From positions 62,001-126,000 of the forward strand of contig JAKSYS010000017.1 of NCBI GenBank assembly GCA_022925895.1: a DNA stretch of 64,000 nt, read 5' to 3'. Within the stretch, counting starts at the first letter, position 1, and each line of letters begins with the position of its first letter. Shown piece by piece: positions 11,452-25,112 of this stretch. The notes under the pieces were generated by a model. The model searched no databases. It saw only the letters and a program-made list of their open reading frames with translations, and was not told the origin of the DNA. Origin of the DNA: Fragilaria crotonensis. Lineage: Eukaryota > Bacillariophyta > Fragilariophyceae > Fragilariales > Fragilariaceae. The translations under genes were made by a program, and so were the position numbers.

Positions 11452-14400
11452 TAGTCGGTGAACATCTGCTGTACCGTGGAAGTTGCAATTGGTTCGATTG
11501 GTCGTGAATCGGTGTCACGTGATCCCGCAGCAGTCCATCCGTAATGGGCGAGGAGTTTATCGATGTATGACTCACATGAAATCTTGGTATAGCGGTTACT
11601 TTGCTCGACGTCAACACCATTGAAGGACGTAAGAATTCCTTCGTCGCGGAGATCGATACCGTCTTCATTGCAGATGGTGGCAACAAGCTCCCGAACAGTA
11701 TCCAAGTTCGCACAGCCAATGGCAAGGTCGTCAACCTGACGACAGATCAACATTCGTTGCCCTTTGTACACGCCGTGGTATAGGCTGCGCTCATGGGTAG
11801 TAGAGGAGAAGCCGTGGCGAGCGATCACGCGGTTAACAAAACCTTCCCATAAAGCGCCAGATTCAGGATGCCCTTGAAGTGCATGTTGAACTGGCAGAAC
11901 CATGGAGCGGTCGATAGGGGAACCAAAACGAGCCTCGTACCATTCGGCGTACTGATCGTCGATGCGAACAAATGTGGGTTGTTCCGGAGGAGGCGAGTTT
12001 GCGTACGCGTTGGTGGCGTCGACTTTCAAACAGATGAATCCCTCCTGTGCACACAGGGCAAAGAATAATCGCATGCAGGGTTGCTCAATGCATGACGAAT
12101 AGGTGTTCGCTAGTTTCAGTTGCGGGGCCGCACGAGGGGAACCGTCACAACAGTTGCGAGCTTTGCGGGTACCGTCGCTTTTAATTGCGTAGTTCCAATG
12201 TTGTCGGAGGATGATGGCGTCGGGCGGAGGCAACACGGGCAAGCCATACATTTGCTGTTTCGCCATGGAATCTAATTGTTTGAACTCGGCTTCTTGCCAA
12301 TCCGGCCAATTCGAGAGACGGCGCAGTTTGCGTCGTGTAAAACTGCCAAGCTCTTGTTCTGCAGCGGTACCGTGTGTTGTGGTGTTGAGGGAACTGATGA
12401 CGAGGGGCATGTATTGGTTGGTGTCCAGGTCAAGGGAGGATGGACCATGTTGAATGTCGTGAATGACCTTCAATTGATCGATGGCCAGATGGAGAGGTTG
12501 TGCAGGTCGACGCTCGTTTACAGGTATGTATCTGTCGGGGGCGAATACAATGCTGAACGACGTAGAGTCGCTTGCCACAACAGTGCGGAGGGCGTCGGTG
12601 ACAGACTCTCCAGTGAATACGCTGGATCCGTTTACGGACACAACGAAGGCGCCAATGTATCGCCGGCGGACATTGCGGATTCGCGCGGCAGAGGTATTTG
12701 GAACAATACCAGAGACATATCCGCGCCGGCGAATGTGGCACTCCGAAATCTCGAAACCAAGTGTAGGGTGCTCACAGACAATGGATTGCGTGTGCTCGTC
12801 GAGGCGTTCAAAGGGGTCATCCGAAACTTCCAAAGAGAGCGGTGGAACATCTAGAGTGTCGGGATTGATGGCGTCGCCGTTCGCCAGGTGTCGGAGGAGG
12901 CGTGCGTTGGGAGGCGGTTCCGTCAGATCATTCATACCTTCGTCAAAACGGGCGTGGGTGGCTGTCTTAACCATGGCACTTTCCAAGTCATAGTAGTACA
13001 TTACTTTTAACGTGCGAGAGTAGCCTAAAAACACACCCGTTCTGGAATTAGGAACAACGCGACCCAGACGGGGCGTGGTGGGACGAACATAGACGCGACA
13101 TCCGAATGTTCGCAATCTCGACAGGTTCGGGAGTGGTGCACCGCACATCTCAAATGGACTGGAGGGCCGGTCGCCATGTGGAACAAAGTTATACAGGCGA
13201 AGGTAGTGATAAAAGGCATAAGGCCAGAAGTTTGGTTGGAGATTGGCACCAGAGAGCATGGCGCGCATGGCGTCACCAATGGTTTGGTGAGGGCGTTCCC
13301 CAGGACCATTCTGATGCGACGAATCCGGGCCGGTTAGCTCAACAGAATATCCAAAATTGGTGAAAGTCCGATGGACCTCTCGGCATTTTCCCAACTCGCC
13401 ACCGCCATCCATGCGTACATATTTGTTCGTGCATTGCGGTGCATTGTTTGCCAACCAGCTGTTCAACCAGTCGACGGGTGGTGCCTTCGAAGCAAAAGCA
13501 CGTCCAAACAGGCGGCCGCTGTAGTGGTCCGTGAGGAGCACATAGCAGGTTTCGCCGTTGAAACCGACAAGATTGCGATGCCGATCGGAATCGCGACTCT
13601 TCTGTACCATGAAGCCGAAGTCAATGGAGAGACCTTGATAGCAAGTGGTGGCTTTCATTGTGGTCGTGGTGCCAGCAGGAGTCTTCCGCATTTTGGCTGC
13701 CAAACAGATAGGACAGCTGTCGAGCTCGGTCGGAAGCGACATTTTGGGGAAACCTTTTACAAAACGGTGCATGTCGGAGAGGCGCCGGAAGTTGAGGTGG
13801 CCTAGACGCTGATGCCAAAGCATTCGTAGGGCTGACCGATTAAGGGATCGTACGATGAGGCGCTCTGGGTCGGCAACGGTATTCCGAAGAACAGGGGCAT
13901 CGTCAAGAAGTGACTCGTGACAGGGAAATGGATTCGGAGTTGCGTCCGAAGGGAGTTGCGTCGACAATAAAGACGGATCGGGTGGGACCCTGGCCGCTGG
14001 GCGCTGCGGTGGCGACAAGATTTGGTGATCCGCGGCAGTCGCCCCGCACCCATTTGGAAGAGGCCCTGTGTCATCAGAGGGTGATGCAGATGACGGGCCT
14101 AACAAAAATCCGGCGGGTCGCGAGGCGGAGTGTGACAAGGCTGGCATGTCATACCATCGGTGGCGTCGAGGAGGTCAGTTGGGCACGCGGACGAGGAGTG
14201 CTCGGTACAGAGACGCCGTACCACCGAGGGAGACGGTATGGGGGACAGATGCTCGGCAGTGCTGGGGACCAGAAGCGCATCAGTAAAGGTCAGGCCTCCG
14301 CGACGGGAGGTGGGTTGAAGGCGGATGTACACATCCTGGCAGCGTCGTAAGCGGTGCGGGAAGTGGATGAATCCGGCTGCATCGACAGAACTGGACATGT

Positions 14401-14900
14401 TGTACCCGTTCGTACCCAACTGCTTTGCAATGGCGGAGTGGGAGACAATGATGCCAGGAATCGTGGGAGTGTAATACGTACGCACAAAGACGGACGAAGG
14501 GCCTCCGGCAATTCCACGATCAGCAACAGGGATGCGGAGGAAACCGACACCGACCGGCGTGTGGGCGTGCTGGCCAGCGTCGAAGAGACGAACATTGGGG
14601 CGAGCCAGCGGGCGGTACGCAAACAGGAGGGCTGCGTTGTGCGTGGTGCAAGCCATGGACCCATTGTCAGCGTGCGCGAACGAGCTGGATGTGGTGTCAT
14701 CATAAGTCGCCGCGAGACGACGAAGGAGGAGGGGGTTCGCGGTGGGGGGCAAAGGCGCAGCAGGGGGCGTGCCGGTGGGGACGCAGCCGGAAACAGGGGG
14801 CGAAGTGACGTGGAGGGTCACGGAGCGGATGGAGACAGGCGGGAAGGAGTCGTCCAGATCGTCGGTGTCGTCACCCAGGTGGAGGTCGGGCGGGACCGAA
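11452..14900 (-). pseudogene. Protease, integrase and RT region of Copia-3 pol
   Basis: Minus-strand pol from the Copia-4 insertion point upstream. Protease motif H-A-D-N-G-S-M-A-C-T near 14650. Integrase zinc region L-W-H-Q-R-L-G-H-L-N-F-R-R and C-P-I-C-L-A-A-K; catalytic region D-G-G-G-E-L-G and Q-N-G-P-G-E-R; then G-V-F-L-G-Y-S-R. A PDZ-like module spans about 12780-12525. RT shows D-A-T-N-A-Y-A-N-S-P-P and Q-V-D-D-L-A-I-G. Most of it is a single frame of about 900 codons, unusual among the copies here. Confidence 0.88.
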
Positions 14901-16862
14901 GAAGCGGGGGACAATGGTGACGTCGGGACGTTGCCAAGTGACGAAGCAACGGTAGCCTGCGTAGACGTGTCGAGCCGAAGACTGCGAACGGCGTCGGGCG
15001 GAGGCCCGACCACCACGTGCATGGGCGGCAGTAAGGCGACTGCGGAACTGTTGGTGGGAGGCGGCAATGTGCGCTTTCAGTTGCGGGTTGCGCTGAGCGA
15101 GGCTTTCCGCGACGATGTAGTCCACGAACCGGTTGCAATCCGCGAGAGTATGGCCGGGTTGATGGCACCCAAGACAGAGGGAAGAGGCAGCCTGGTTGTT
15201 GGTGATGGCATTGATGACAAAATCAATCTCGGAGTCGCCGAGGCTCTCATCGGTGCTGGAGTTCCCAAGGGAACGGGCTGGGTTGGTCTCAATCCGACGG
15301 ACAACGGCGTGGGAGCCGGAGGAGCGCGAATGGAGGACGATAGCCGAGCTAGCATCGCGGCCGAGCTCGGCAGCATACTCGACGAAAGTCGTGGCCAGTT
15401 GAGGTAAAGCCAACTTGAAGGGTAGAGTCCCACCGGGACCGGTGCGTTTATCGCGTTCAACCATGCGACGGAACTCGGCGCGCCAGTCGGGGAGGAGGTT
15501 GCGGACGGCCAGGTCAAGGGCTTCGGATTCAGTATAGGTCCGTGTGGCCATACGTTCGCGAGCCATAAAATCCTGTAGACGGCGGATGTAGAGACCGAAT
15601 TGCTCCGTGCGACGCTGTTTCGGGATCTCGTTCGCGGTCGAGAGGACAGAATGAAGCAGGGGATGATGGAGGCGAAGGAGAGCGTACAACGCATGGTAGC
15701 CGGCATTGGGGGGACAACCCTCAACGGCGCTATATTCCCGCGTACCAGCCGGGAAGGTGCTATCTAAGATGAGGGCAGAATATATAAGTCCCGACATGAA
15801 ACGGTCGGCTTGACGGACAGAGGCGGGGAGGAGGTTCCACCAAGCGCCATGAACCATATCCTCCTGGGCGGATTCGTAGGGGGGACACCAGACGCCCCAT
15901 TGCAAGCATGTGGAGCAGAAGAGCTTGTACCAGTGGACGAAAGAATCCTGTCGTTGGGAGTCAAATTTTGGGATAACAGCCTTGCGGAAGTCCTTGAATT
16001 TGACCTCCGCATACATGAACTGCGTCATGTACTCCTCGAAAGTCTCGGCACCAAAGGTGACTTCAGCCGAGAACGGGTGATTCCGAGTCGGCGTGCGAAC
16101 GAGCGCACGAGATCGCGCCGTGGTGCCAGAGTCGAACATCGTACGCGCCGCCGCCGAGGGAGGCGGGGCGTCGTCCGTCGGGGTCCGGTAACGGGCCGAA
16201 GGAGTACCGCGATCGTGGGCGGTCCCGATATCCACGGGGTGGCCACGAAAATTAGTAGGCACGGGGGCAGCAGGAAGGGGATCCGTGGGCGGCGGAGGGG
16301 TAGCGACGTCAGGGTCGACGGGTGTGGCCGCAACGGGTCGGAAGGTGTCGGACGCGGGAACCGCAGACGACTCGGAAGCGACGGTGCGTATCTCAGACGG
16401 GAGTCCGTGGGAGGAGCGGGAGCGGCTGTCACGTTCGCTGTCGGACGGGAGAGATGTCCGGGGTGGTGTCGGGATGTCGACGTCAGGCAACAAGAAACGG
16501 ATCAGAACATGGACATGGACGGTACTGGATGGGCGGGGACGTTCCTGAAGGCACTGGAGAATCAAACGCTGGAGCGCGGGCTTGCGAAGCGTGATGATCG
16601 ACGTGCGATCCCGGGCATGATACATGCCAAAACCAGCATCGTGGAGGAGACGCCGAGCGTCGTCGGCACGACGAAGCCAGGGCGTGTCCTCAAGTTGGAG
16701 GGTGACGGACTCGCGAATGGTATCGTGGTAAGTATCGCGGAGGGTCGATGAGGGGATATCGAAGAGCTCGGTGAGCGGGATCTCCGCCAAAGGGCAGCCC
16801 TGAATATCCACTGTGATAACAACACAGTCATTCGAGTGGTCGAGCTCCCCAGCGTCGGACAT
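14900..16862 (-). CDS. Gag region of Copia-3
   Basis: Minus-strand Gag from the ATG at 16862 (M-S-D-A-G-E-L). Features in order: the shared N-terminal domain with C-P-L-A-E-I-P-L-T-E-L-F; a Pro/Ser/Thr-rich linker; the capsid-like region with H-P-F-S-A-E-V-T-F-G-A-E-T-F-E-E-Y and F-V-H-W-Y-K-L-F-C; and a CCHC zinc knuckle, C-L-G-C-H-Q-P-G-H-T-L-A-D-C, near residue 600. Reads further upstream use non-ATG starts and are not supported. Strong GC bias relative to the other copies. Confidence 0.8.
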
Positions 16863-17006
16863 AGTGCCGGAGGAAAAAGGGGCAGATGCGGGAAGCGGGC
16901 GTCGAAGCACCGGGATACTTAAGCGGGACCGGGAGGCACCTGACGTGGGCACGCGCGTCAGAGGGGCAACGCGGAGGAATGTGGCGTAAAGTTAATGCTC
17001 ATAACC

Positions 17007-17455
17007 TGTCAGACCACACTTTCCAGAGCCTTACGTTTACACGTACTCGCCAGGGAGCAGATTAAACGTAAGGCAGGATGAGGGGCTCGCGTAAGTGACG
17101 ATGATCAACAATGATCGTCAAAACAAGTCGAAACAAGTAAGAACAAGCGTGTCCGAACGTGTTGCGAGTTCGCTAGAAAGTGTTGGTGCTGTAGTGTCAA
17201 AGCAACAAATGATCCCTCGTCACCTTTACGATCCCAGACCGGCAAAGATGCGATTGAGGGTAAATGTTTTAAGCTATGATGAAGTTGTGACCGGAGTGGA
17301 AGGGTCCATTCCTTTTTTAGACTAGCCTAGTCCGGTCAGTATAGCAATACGACAGTACCATATAGATACGGTACACTGATGATCACAGTATCTCGTACCA
17401 TACTGTAGTATAGCAATGATGGCTTGAGACAAGCGCGTGAGTAGATGCACTGACA
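17007..17455 (-). repeat. 5' LTR of Copia-3
   Basis: 449 bp copy of 2849-3297. The primer site lies just below it at about 16997-17006 (GGTTATGAGC on the minus strand), a shorter match to initiator tRNA-Met than in the other elements. The second GACTC is at 17456-17460. Confidence 0.92.
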
Positions 17456-17460
17456 GACTC

Positions 17461-20400
17461 CGGACCCTGCCGTCGCCGCCGCCCAGACATTCCGCGGACA
17501 ACCGGTCGACACTCGACCTACTGGTGGACATGGACCGCCAGCAGTGGCTGCTGGCCGCTTTCAGAGTCCTCCGGACGATGCCCCACCCCGCCCACTTTTT
17601 GGTTCGGCGGCGACGGCACGCACTGGAACGCTTACCCGAACGCCCACTCGTATGCATCCCTTCTCGGCTGAAGTAACTTTCGGCGCCGAGTCGTTTGAGG
17701 ATTATATGAGTCAGTTTATGTGCGGCGAGGTTAAGTTCAAGGATTTTCGCAAAGCTAGCATCCCAAAATTTGACTCCACCCGGAACGATTCATTTGTACA
17801 CTGGTACAAGTTGTTCTGTTCCACGTGTCTTCAATGGGGAGTGTGGTGCCCGCCATACGAATCTGCGCAAGAAGATTCCATTCATGGCAAGTGGTGGACT
17901 TGGCTACCGGCTTCCGTTCGCGAGAAGGATGCTTTTATGTCCGGGCTTATCTACACCGCCCTAAACCAGGAGTCCACTTTCCCCGCTGGGTCAAGAGAGC
18001 AAGGCGCCGTTGAGGGCTGTCCACCTCAAGCAGGGTACCATGCAGTGTACTCTTTGTTCCGCCTCCATCACCCCTTCTGCATTCTGTCTTTTCGACTGCC
18101 AGCGAAATCCCTCGACAACGTCGAACAGAGCCCTTCAGTTTGTACATCCGTCGACTGCAGGATTTCATGGTACGTGAGCGCCAGGCCACCCGAACGTACA
18201 CGGAATCAGAGGCTTTGGATCTCTCAGTTCGCAACTTGTCCTCTGAGTGGCGACCTGAAATCCGACGTTTGGTCGAGCGTGATAAGCGCACCGGACACGA
18301 CGGAGCTCTTCCTTTCAAGCTCTCGTTGGCACAACTCGCGACGACGTTCGTCGAGTATGCCTCCGAGATCGGTCGCGACCCACCCTCCGCATCGTCAGGT
18401 CGCACGCCGACGTCCATCATCCGTCGCATCGAGACCGCATCCCCAGAGTTCTCTTTCGCGTCCGACACCACTCTTGATGATGACGCCATCGATCTCATGG
18501 TCCGTGCCATCTCTCAGAACCAAGATGCTTCGGCTGTCTGTTTGGGTTGCCACCACCCCGGACACAAGTTGGAGGACTGCAACCGTTTTGTCGATTTCAT
18601 CGTCGCAGAAGGGTTAGCCCAACGCAACCCTCAACTCAAGGCCCAAATCGCGAACTCGCACAAACAGTTCGAAGCCGCTTGACCTCCGCCAGTGTTCGTG
18701 GTCGCCCGCCCAACGGTGCTCCTAGCACCAACCGCACCATGAGACGCATCCTAGAGGACGAGCCCATCGGTGACGCACCTGCGATCCACAACAATGGCAA
18801 CGAGGACGACGATGAAGAGAATGAAGGCTCGGAGATCCTTGGTTACCAACAGAACTCCCTTCGTGCCACTTCTGCAGACGACGAACTGGACTTCGAGGCT
18901 TGTTTCGACATCCCCACGATTAATTCCATCGTCGTGACAGTCGCTGACACCACGCCTGCTCTCCCGCCATCAGAAACGGTCCTACTCGACGATGCTTCGG
19001 ATCCCATCCTGCTGCGTCGGTTAGCAGAAACGTATGACAGCGCCCGCCACCTCTCATTCGCCCACGCTGACAACGGGTCCATGGCTTGCACTGCCAACGA
19101 TCGCCATCTGTTATTTGCCTACCGCCCGCTTCATCGAACCAATGTGCGTCTCTTCGATGCTGGTCATCATGCACATCATCCAGTTGGCGTCGGTTTCTTG
19201 TGTGTGCCTGTGGACAATCGTGGAAATGCCGGCGGACCGACGTCCGTTTTCATTCGGACATACTACACTCCCACAATCCCGGGCATCATCATTTCGCATG
19301 CGGCGATATCCAAGCAACTTGGCACCGATGGCTACCACATGTCCAGTTTCACTGAAGGCGTTGGGCACATCCATTTTCCGAACAAGATTCGTCGATCGCA
19401 AGACATCTACATCATCCTGCAACCAACGGCGAACCGTGGAGGGCTGACGTTCACCGAGGCCCTGATCGCTCCGACTCCTGAGGCCCATCTGGCGCCTCTT
19501 CCGTCCAATCAAGTCATCCGCAAGCTCTGTACTGAGCATGCTCCCGTCACCGCCGCTGCAATCCTCGACCCCGTCGACGGCATGACCTGTGAAGCATGTC
19601 ACTCTCCGCCTGCCGACACTTCAGCAAGACGCTACATTTATGGAAATGGAATGGCAGCTGTCAATCAGTTTGATACACCAACGCCCACCAGCGTCATCAC
19701 AACTGACGACTCACCAAACCTCATCGTTCAACGCCCCGAGCTCCTCGATGCCATGGATCCCTTTCCAGAGTTCTCCTCGGCCTCCAACGAAGCGTATACC
19801 ATTCGTGCGTTGAGCCGATCGGCGTTAAGAATGTTGTGGCATCAACGTCTCGGACATATCAACTTTCGTCGGTTGTCAGAGATGCATCGTTTCGTAAAAG
19901 GCATGCCTCAGTTCACAGTCCCAACCGAGATTGAAGGATGCCCGATTTGCCTTGCATCAAAGCTCCGAAAAGCCCCTTCGGGGACAGGGACGACGATGCG
20001 GGCAACGACATGCAACCAAGGCCTGTCAATTGACTTTGGTTTCATGGTGCAGAAAAGCCGCGACTCAATTCGACATAACACTCTCGTCGGACTCAACGGT
20101 GAGACCTGCTATGTCCTATTGACCGATCACTACAGCGGTCGAATCTTTGGTCGCGCTTTTGCCACCAAGGCTCCACCCGTCGATTGGATCAACAGCTGGC
20201 TTGCCAGCAACGCTCCACAATGCCCGGACAAGTATGTCCGAATGGATGGAGGTGGCGAACTCGGGAAGTGTCGAGACATTCACCGCACCTTCGCAAACTT
20301 CGGATATGTTGTGGAACTCACGGGTCCGGACTCGTCGCACCAAAATGGACCAGGAGAAAGACCGCACCAAACCATTGGTGACGCCCTTCGCACCATGCTT

Positions 20401-22755
20401 TCTGGAGCAAATCTGCAACCAAACTTCTGGCCGTATGCGTTCTACCACTACATTCGCTTGTACAACTTCGTCCCCCACGGCGATCGACCTTCAAGCCCGT
20501 ACGAGATGTGTGGTGCCCCGCTTCCAAACCTTGCGAAGCTTCGAACTTTTGGGTGTCGTATCCACGTTCGCCCAACGACTGCTCGATATGGTCGTGTCGT
20601 CCCAAACTCACGTCTCGGTATTTTTCTTGGGTACTCGCGCTCCCTGAAGGTCATGTATTACTTTGACCTTGGCAGCTCGACCGTCAAGACCGCCACCCAT
20701 GCGCGATTCGATGAGGGAATGAACGATCTTGATGAACCACCCCCCAATGTCAAGCTCTTGCGCAATTTGGCCGACGGCGGCGTTGTCGATCCTGATCGTC
20801 TGGACCTACCCCCTTTCGATTTGGATGTCTCCGATGATCCATTCGACCGGCTCGATGAACTGTCCCCTCCCATCACTTGTGAACATCCCAGCCTTGGCTT
20901 CGAGATCAAAGAATGTCACATTCGGAAACGCGGTTTTGTCTCTGGCATCATACCCAACACCACCGCATCCCGCATCCGGAACGTTCGTCGGAAATATATC
21001 GGCGCCTTCGTCGTTTCAATCAATGATGTCGCTGTTTTCACCGCAGCGTCCATCCTGGAAGCACTCAAGCTGCCGCCACATCCGAAGAACAATCCTTCAA
21101 GATAGTTTTGCACCGGATCGATACATCCCTGTCGTCGATCGTCATCTCGACCAACCGCTTCATCTTTCCGTGGATCAGTTGCGCACTGTCTCGACAATCC
21201 TGTCCATGTCCTCATCCCCGCGACCGGAGCCGTTCGACAACAGTCTCGTTTTCCCCGGCGAATCTGGCGAGCTCGACGATGATCACGTCCAGCTTTTGCT
21301 TCGATCCTTGAACACAACGACCCATGGGACACCTGCAGAGCAAAGCCTGGGAAGTTTCACTCGGCGTAAACTCCGGCGCCTTCAAATTGGAAGGAATGGC
21401 AGGACGCTGAATTCAAACAACTTGACTCGATGGCAAAGCAAGAGATGTATGGAGCCCCTGTCGTTGCTCCGAAAGACGCAATCGTCCTTCGCCAGCATTG
21501 GAATTATGCTATCAAAGGGGACGGCACCCGAAAGGCACGAAATTGCTGCGATGGCTCTCCTCGTGCAGCCCCGCAGCTAAAGTTGGCTAACACCTACTCT
21601 AGCTGCATCGAACAACCTTGCATGCGTCTTTTCTTTGCTTTATGTGCACACGAGGGATATATCAGTAACCAACGTTTGTGATCATCGACGATCAATACGC
21701 CGACTGGCATCTTGCTCGCCATGGTACATCCGTTCCTCGAAATATGGTGCTCCCTGTTCAGCACGCTCTCCAAGGACATCCAGAATCAGGTGCTCTCTGG
21801 GAAAAGTTTGTCAATGCTGTCATCGCTCGTCATGGTTTTACTTCAACGACTCACGAACGCAGCTTGTATCAAGGAATATACAATGGGCATCAAATGCTTA
21901 TCTGTCGTCAGGTTGACGATTTGGCTATCGGATGTGTCGATGTCAACGCTGTTAAAGATCTCGTTCGTGTGATATGTTCCGAAGATGGTATCGACCTCCG
22001 CGACGAGGGTATTTTGGAGTCCTTCAACGGTGTCGACATCGCGCAACGCGACCGCTACATCAAGATAACTTGCGAGTCGTACATCGATAAACTACTTGCG
22101 CACTATGGATGGTCTTCCTCTGGCTCACGCGAGACCGACGAGAAACCTATCGAGCCTCTTGCCGCCTCAACGACACAGCAGATGTTTGACGATTACATCA
22201 CTGCGCCTCGTGACGAAACACCCGAATATTGTGATATCGAAACGGCTGCTGGATTTTCGTATCGAAGTGTCTTGGGCGCGTTAATCTACGCCTATGTGGT
22301 TGCTCGTCCGGACATCGGATACGCGGTTACAACACTTGCACGGTTCTCCGATCATCCTGCGAAAGTACACTACGACGCGTTACGTCGTGTCGCCCGGTAC
22401 TTACGCATGACGAAAAATTGGGGTTTGCTCTATTGGCGAAACAAGTTTCTGGCAACACTTCCGCATGGCGACTTCCAGATTCTCACTCCTGATCCTACTC
22501 TCCCTGACTTCCCGCAACCGCATTCCTCGATTGAACTTGCTGGGTACGTCGACGCCGCGCATGCAACGGACCTTGTCACGCGCCGGTCAATTACTGGGCT
22601 TGTTTTTATGTTCTGTGGAGGTCCCCTGGCCTACAAGTCCAAGATTCAGTCCATGGTTTCCACAAGCTCCACCGAAGCCGAATTCCTTGCCGCCGTCCAC
22701 GCTGCCAAGATTGCCAAGTACCTTCGATCGATTCTCTCGGAGCTCGGATATCCTC
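17461..22755 (+). pseudogene. Middle segment of Copia-2 (Gag to RNase H)
   Basis: Copia-2 between its two large insertions. Gag capsid-like motifs (H-P-F-S-A-E-V-T-F-G-A-E-S-F-E-D-Y, F-V-H-W-Y-K-L-F-C) at 17650-17840 and a CCHC knuckle near 18540; protease near 19060; integrase zinc region and core at 19820-20380; PDZ-like module 20872-21135; RT with Q-V-D-D-L-A-I-G near 21910; RNase H up to 22755, where Copia-5 enters. Long open stretches of several hundred codons alternate between frames. Sequence is close to Copia-4 and Copia-6 throughout. Confidence 0.85.
22751..22755. repeat. TSD TCCTC, left copy, of Copia-5
   Basis: TCCTC precedes the LTR at 22756 and recurs at 42913-42917 after the LTR ending at 42912. 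Both flanks are Copia-2 RNase H. Confidence 0.92.
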
Positions 22756-23171
22756 TGCCGCGACAGGGCTAGCGAGCGCGATTCGCACACGGGAGTAGCA
22801 ACGTGAGTTCGTGCGAGTCACAAGGATTCACAAGACAAAACGGGTGAAACCACGATGATATTATCGGATGGATCTGCAGTTCCGTTCGGTCGGATCTCTC
22901 TTGTCTTGGAATATGTCGCTAGTGTTGTCGCTCTTGTTATCTATATAGAAGCCTGAAGCCTCAGTACCCTTACGATCGTCCGCGACCGGCAAAGATGCAG
23001 ATGAGGCAAATAAAGGCTATAATAGAAGTTGTGAGAATACACGAGGTACTCGATTAGACTAACTATGGAACTGCCGGCAGTTTAGATACTGTGGTTGTGG
23101 GTAGTACAACACAGCACGAATACGGCCAGATGATCCTACCGACATATACAGTGGCATGTAATGCAGTGACA
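22756..23171 (-). repeat. 3' LTR of Copia-5
   Basis: 416 bp, plus-strand TGCCGCGACAGGG to GCAGTGACA. On the element's own strand it begins TGTCACTGCAT. It contains a TATA-like CTATATAGA. Followed by the inverse purine tract CACTCCCCCATTG. Confidence 0.92.
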
Positions 23172-23249
23172 CACTCCCCCATTGTATGCATCCACAAATG
23201 CAGACAATGAGTACACAGGAGTGCAGAAACATGGCAATGGGCAACACGC

Positions 23250-24583
23250 TTACGCAGTATCGTCACAGGGACTCCACGGGGCAGCGTAGTGTCCCATCAT
23301 ACGACGGACATGGCGATAGTGGAGCGTTGACCCCAAAGATTTAGTGAGGGCATCCGCTGGGTTAATGATGCCAGGGATGTGACAGAGGATGATGTCGCCG
23401 TTGGCCTTCCATTCTTGGATCGCGAAATGCTGGATATCGATATGGCGTGCACGCGGTGTCGGGCGACTGGCATTGATCATCAGGATGGCGGCTTCGTTGT
23501 CCTCATGGAGCACGGTCGGTCCAAGCTGCGTGTAGTTAAGCTCATGTAGAATAGAGCGAAGATACTTCGCGATCTTGGCGGCGTGAACGGCGGCGATAAA
23601 TTCGGCTTCAGTGGAACTTGTGGACACAGTCGATTGGACCTTGGATTTGTATGCGATAGGCCCACAGAACATGAAAACTAAACCAGTAATGGACCGACGG
23701 GTCGTCAAGTCGGTGGCGTGGCGGCGTCGACATATCCGGAGAGAGTTGTGGACGATAGCGGTTGCGGGAAACTTGGTAGATTCGGATCAGAGGTCAGAGC
23801 AACGAAAGTGCCCTTAGGTAGGGAAGTCAGATGGGCCGGTCGCCAATATATAAGACCCCAATCCTTTGTCATTCGTAGGTAGCGAGCGAGGCGGCGTAGA
23901 GAATCAAAATGGATCTTGCTGGGATGGTCCGAGAAGCGAGCAAGCAACGTGACCGCAAAACCGATATCGATGCGTGCAACCACATATATGTAGATGACGG
24001 CCCCAAGGACGCTGCGATAAGCGAATCCGGCAGCAATCTCGAACTCTTGCAAAGTATTCGCGTCGGCATTCGCGTTGGCGTCGTAGTCCGCAAATAATTG
24101 AGGGATCGTCGAGAGCGCAAGAGGTTTGATGGGTTTCTCACTAGATTCGTGGACAGCAGCAGACGACCATCCGTAGTGAGTGAGGAACTTGTCGATGTAC
24201 GATTCGCACGTGATCTGGATATATTGTTGTGTCTGTTGGACGTCAATGCCGTTGAAAGATGTAAGCATACCTTCATTGCGAAGATCAATCTTGTCCTCGG
24301 AGCAAATTATCGTCACCAGTTTGCGAATCGAATCAGTGTTGGTACAACCAATGGCGAGATCGTCAACTTGTCGGGAGATGAGCATTTTGAATCCGTCGTA
24401 GGTGCCGGTGTATATGCTTCGCTCGTGCGTTGTCGAAACGAATCCATGTCGGGCTAAGACCTTGTTGAGGAAACGTTCCCATAGCGAGCCGGATTCGGGG
24501 TGACCCTGTAAAGCGTGCTGGACAGGGAGTACCATATCACGGGAGATGTCGATCCCATAAGTTACGGCGTACCAGTCGGCGTA
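23250..24583 (-). pseudogene. RT C-terminal half and RNase H of Copia-5
   Basis: Minus-strand pol from the DNA-transposon insertion point to the end of pol. Motifs: V-L-P-V-Q-H-A-L-Q-G-H-P-E-S-G-S-L-W-E, the catalytic Q-V-D-D-L-A-I-G near 24365, G-F-A-Y-R-S-V-L-G-A-V-I, A-R-I-D-I-G, T-R-R-S-I-T-G-L-V-F, S-S-T-E-A-E-F and H-E-D-N-E-A-A-I. Ends shortly before the 3' LTR. Confidence 0.85.
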
Positions 24584-25112
24584 CATCAGAAGGTACGTTT
24601 TGTTTAGGTTGTCATTTTTTATTGAGAAATTTGTTGCATATTCACAATATTTGTTTGATATGTATTATTTTATGGCGGTTTCATACATTAATACGGCGTC
24701 TTTTGTAAGTCTCCGACACTTTAATGTTTGTCTTAACGAACATCTATTGGATGTATAGCATTCGTGTTGTAATGATAACAAATAGAAGAAAATTTTCAGT
24801 ATATCACAATTATGATGATCAAAACAACAGTGGATGATTTCTTAACAACATTGAGTTCTTTCATAAAATTGTTTGATTTTCGATTACTCAATTGTCGATT
24901 CAAAGCCTCAACATTTTCCCGCATCTTCGAAAACATCTTTCGTTTTCTTACCATTTTCCTCGAGGCTATTGAAATAGAATTGTGAATTCCTGCCAAGTGG
25001 TTTCTTTACTCGTCGCAATTCTTATTTTATATCTTCAAGGCATTTGTTTCATTTTAGCATTTTTTGTGCACATGCAAATCTCACAGCTTGTTTCTAAAAT
25101 TGTTTCTTGAAA
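24584..25112. other. Transposon left end: TIR and AT-rich subterminal region
   Basis: Begins with the TIR, then about 500 bp of AT-rich sequence upstream of the transposase ATG. No convincing gene. Presumably holds the transposase promoter and transposase-binding sites; no clear repeated binding motif is visible. Confidence 0.6.

Larger units (their letters stand above)
2849..17455 (-). mobile_element. Copia-3: Ty1/copia retrotransposon, minus strand, hosting Copia-4
   Basis: LTRs of 449 bp at 2849-3297 (3') and 17007-17455 (5') differ at about one position by eye, so the insertion is very recent. Without Copia-4 it is about 7.35 kb. Read on the minus strand: Gag from the ATG at 16862 down to about 14900; protease around 14650 (H-A-D-N-G-S-M-A-C-T); integrase about 13850-13050; PDZ-like module about 12780-12525; RT about 12270-11460; then RT/RNase H 4194-3368, and a polypurine tract next to the 3' LTR. 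It is one of the better preserved copies: about two lesions plus the Copia-4 insertion. It is notably GC-rich in Gag. Confidence 0.92.

Noticed and set aside
14742-15407. 221-codon plus-strand frame in the GC-rich Copia-3 Gag
   Set aside because: Shadow of the minus-strand Gag; high GC keeps several frames open here.
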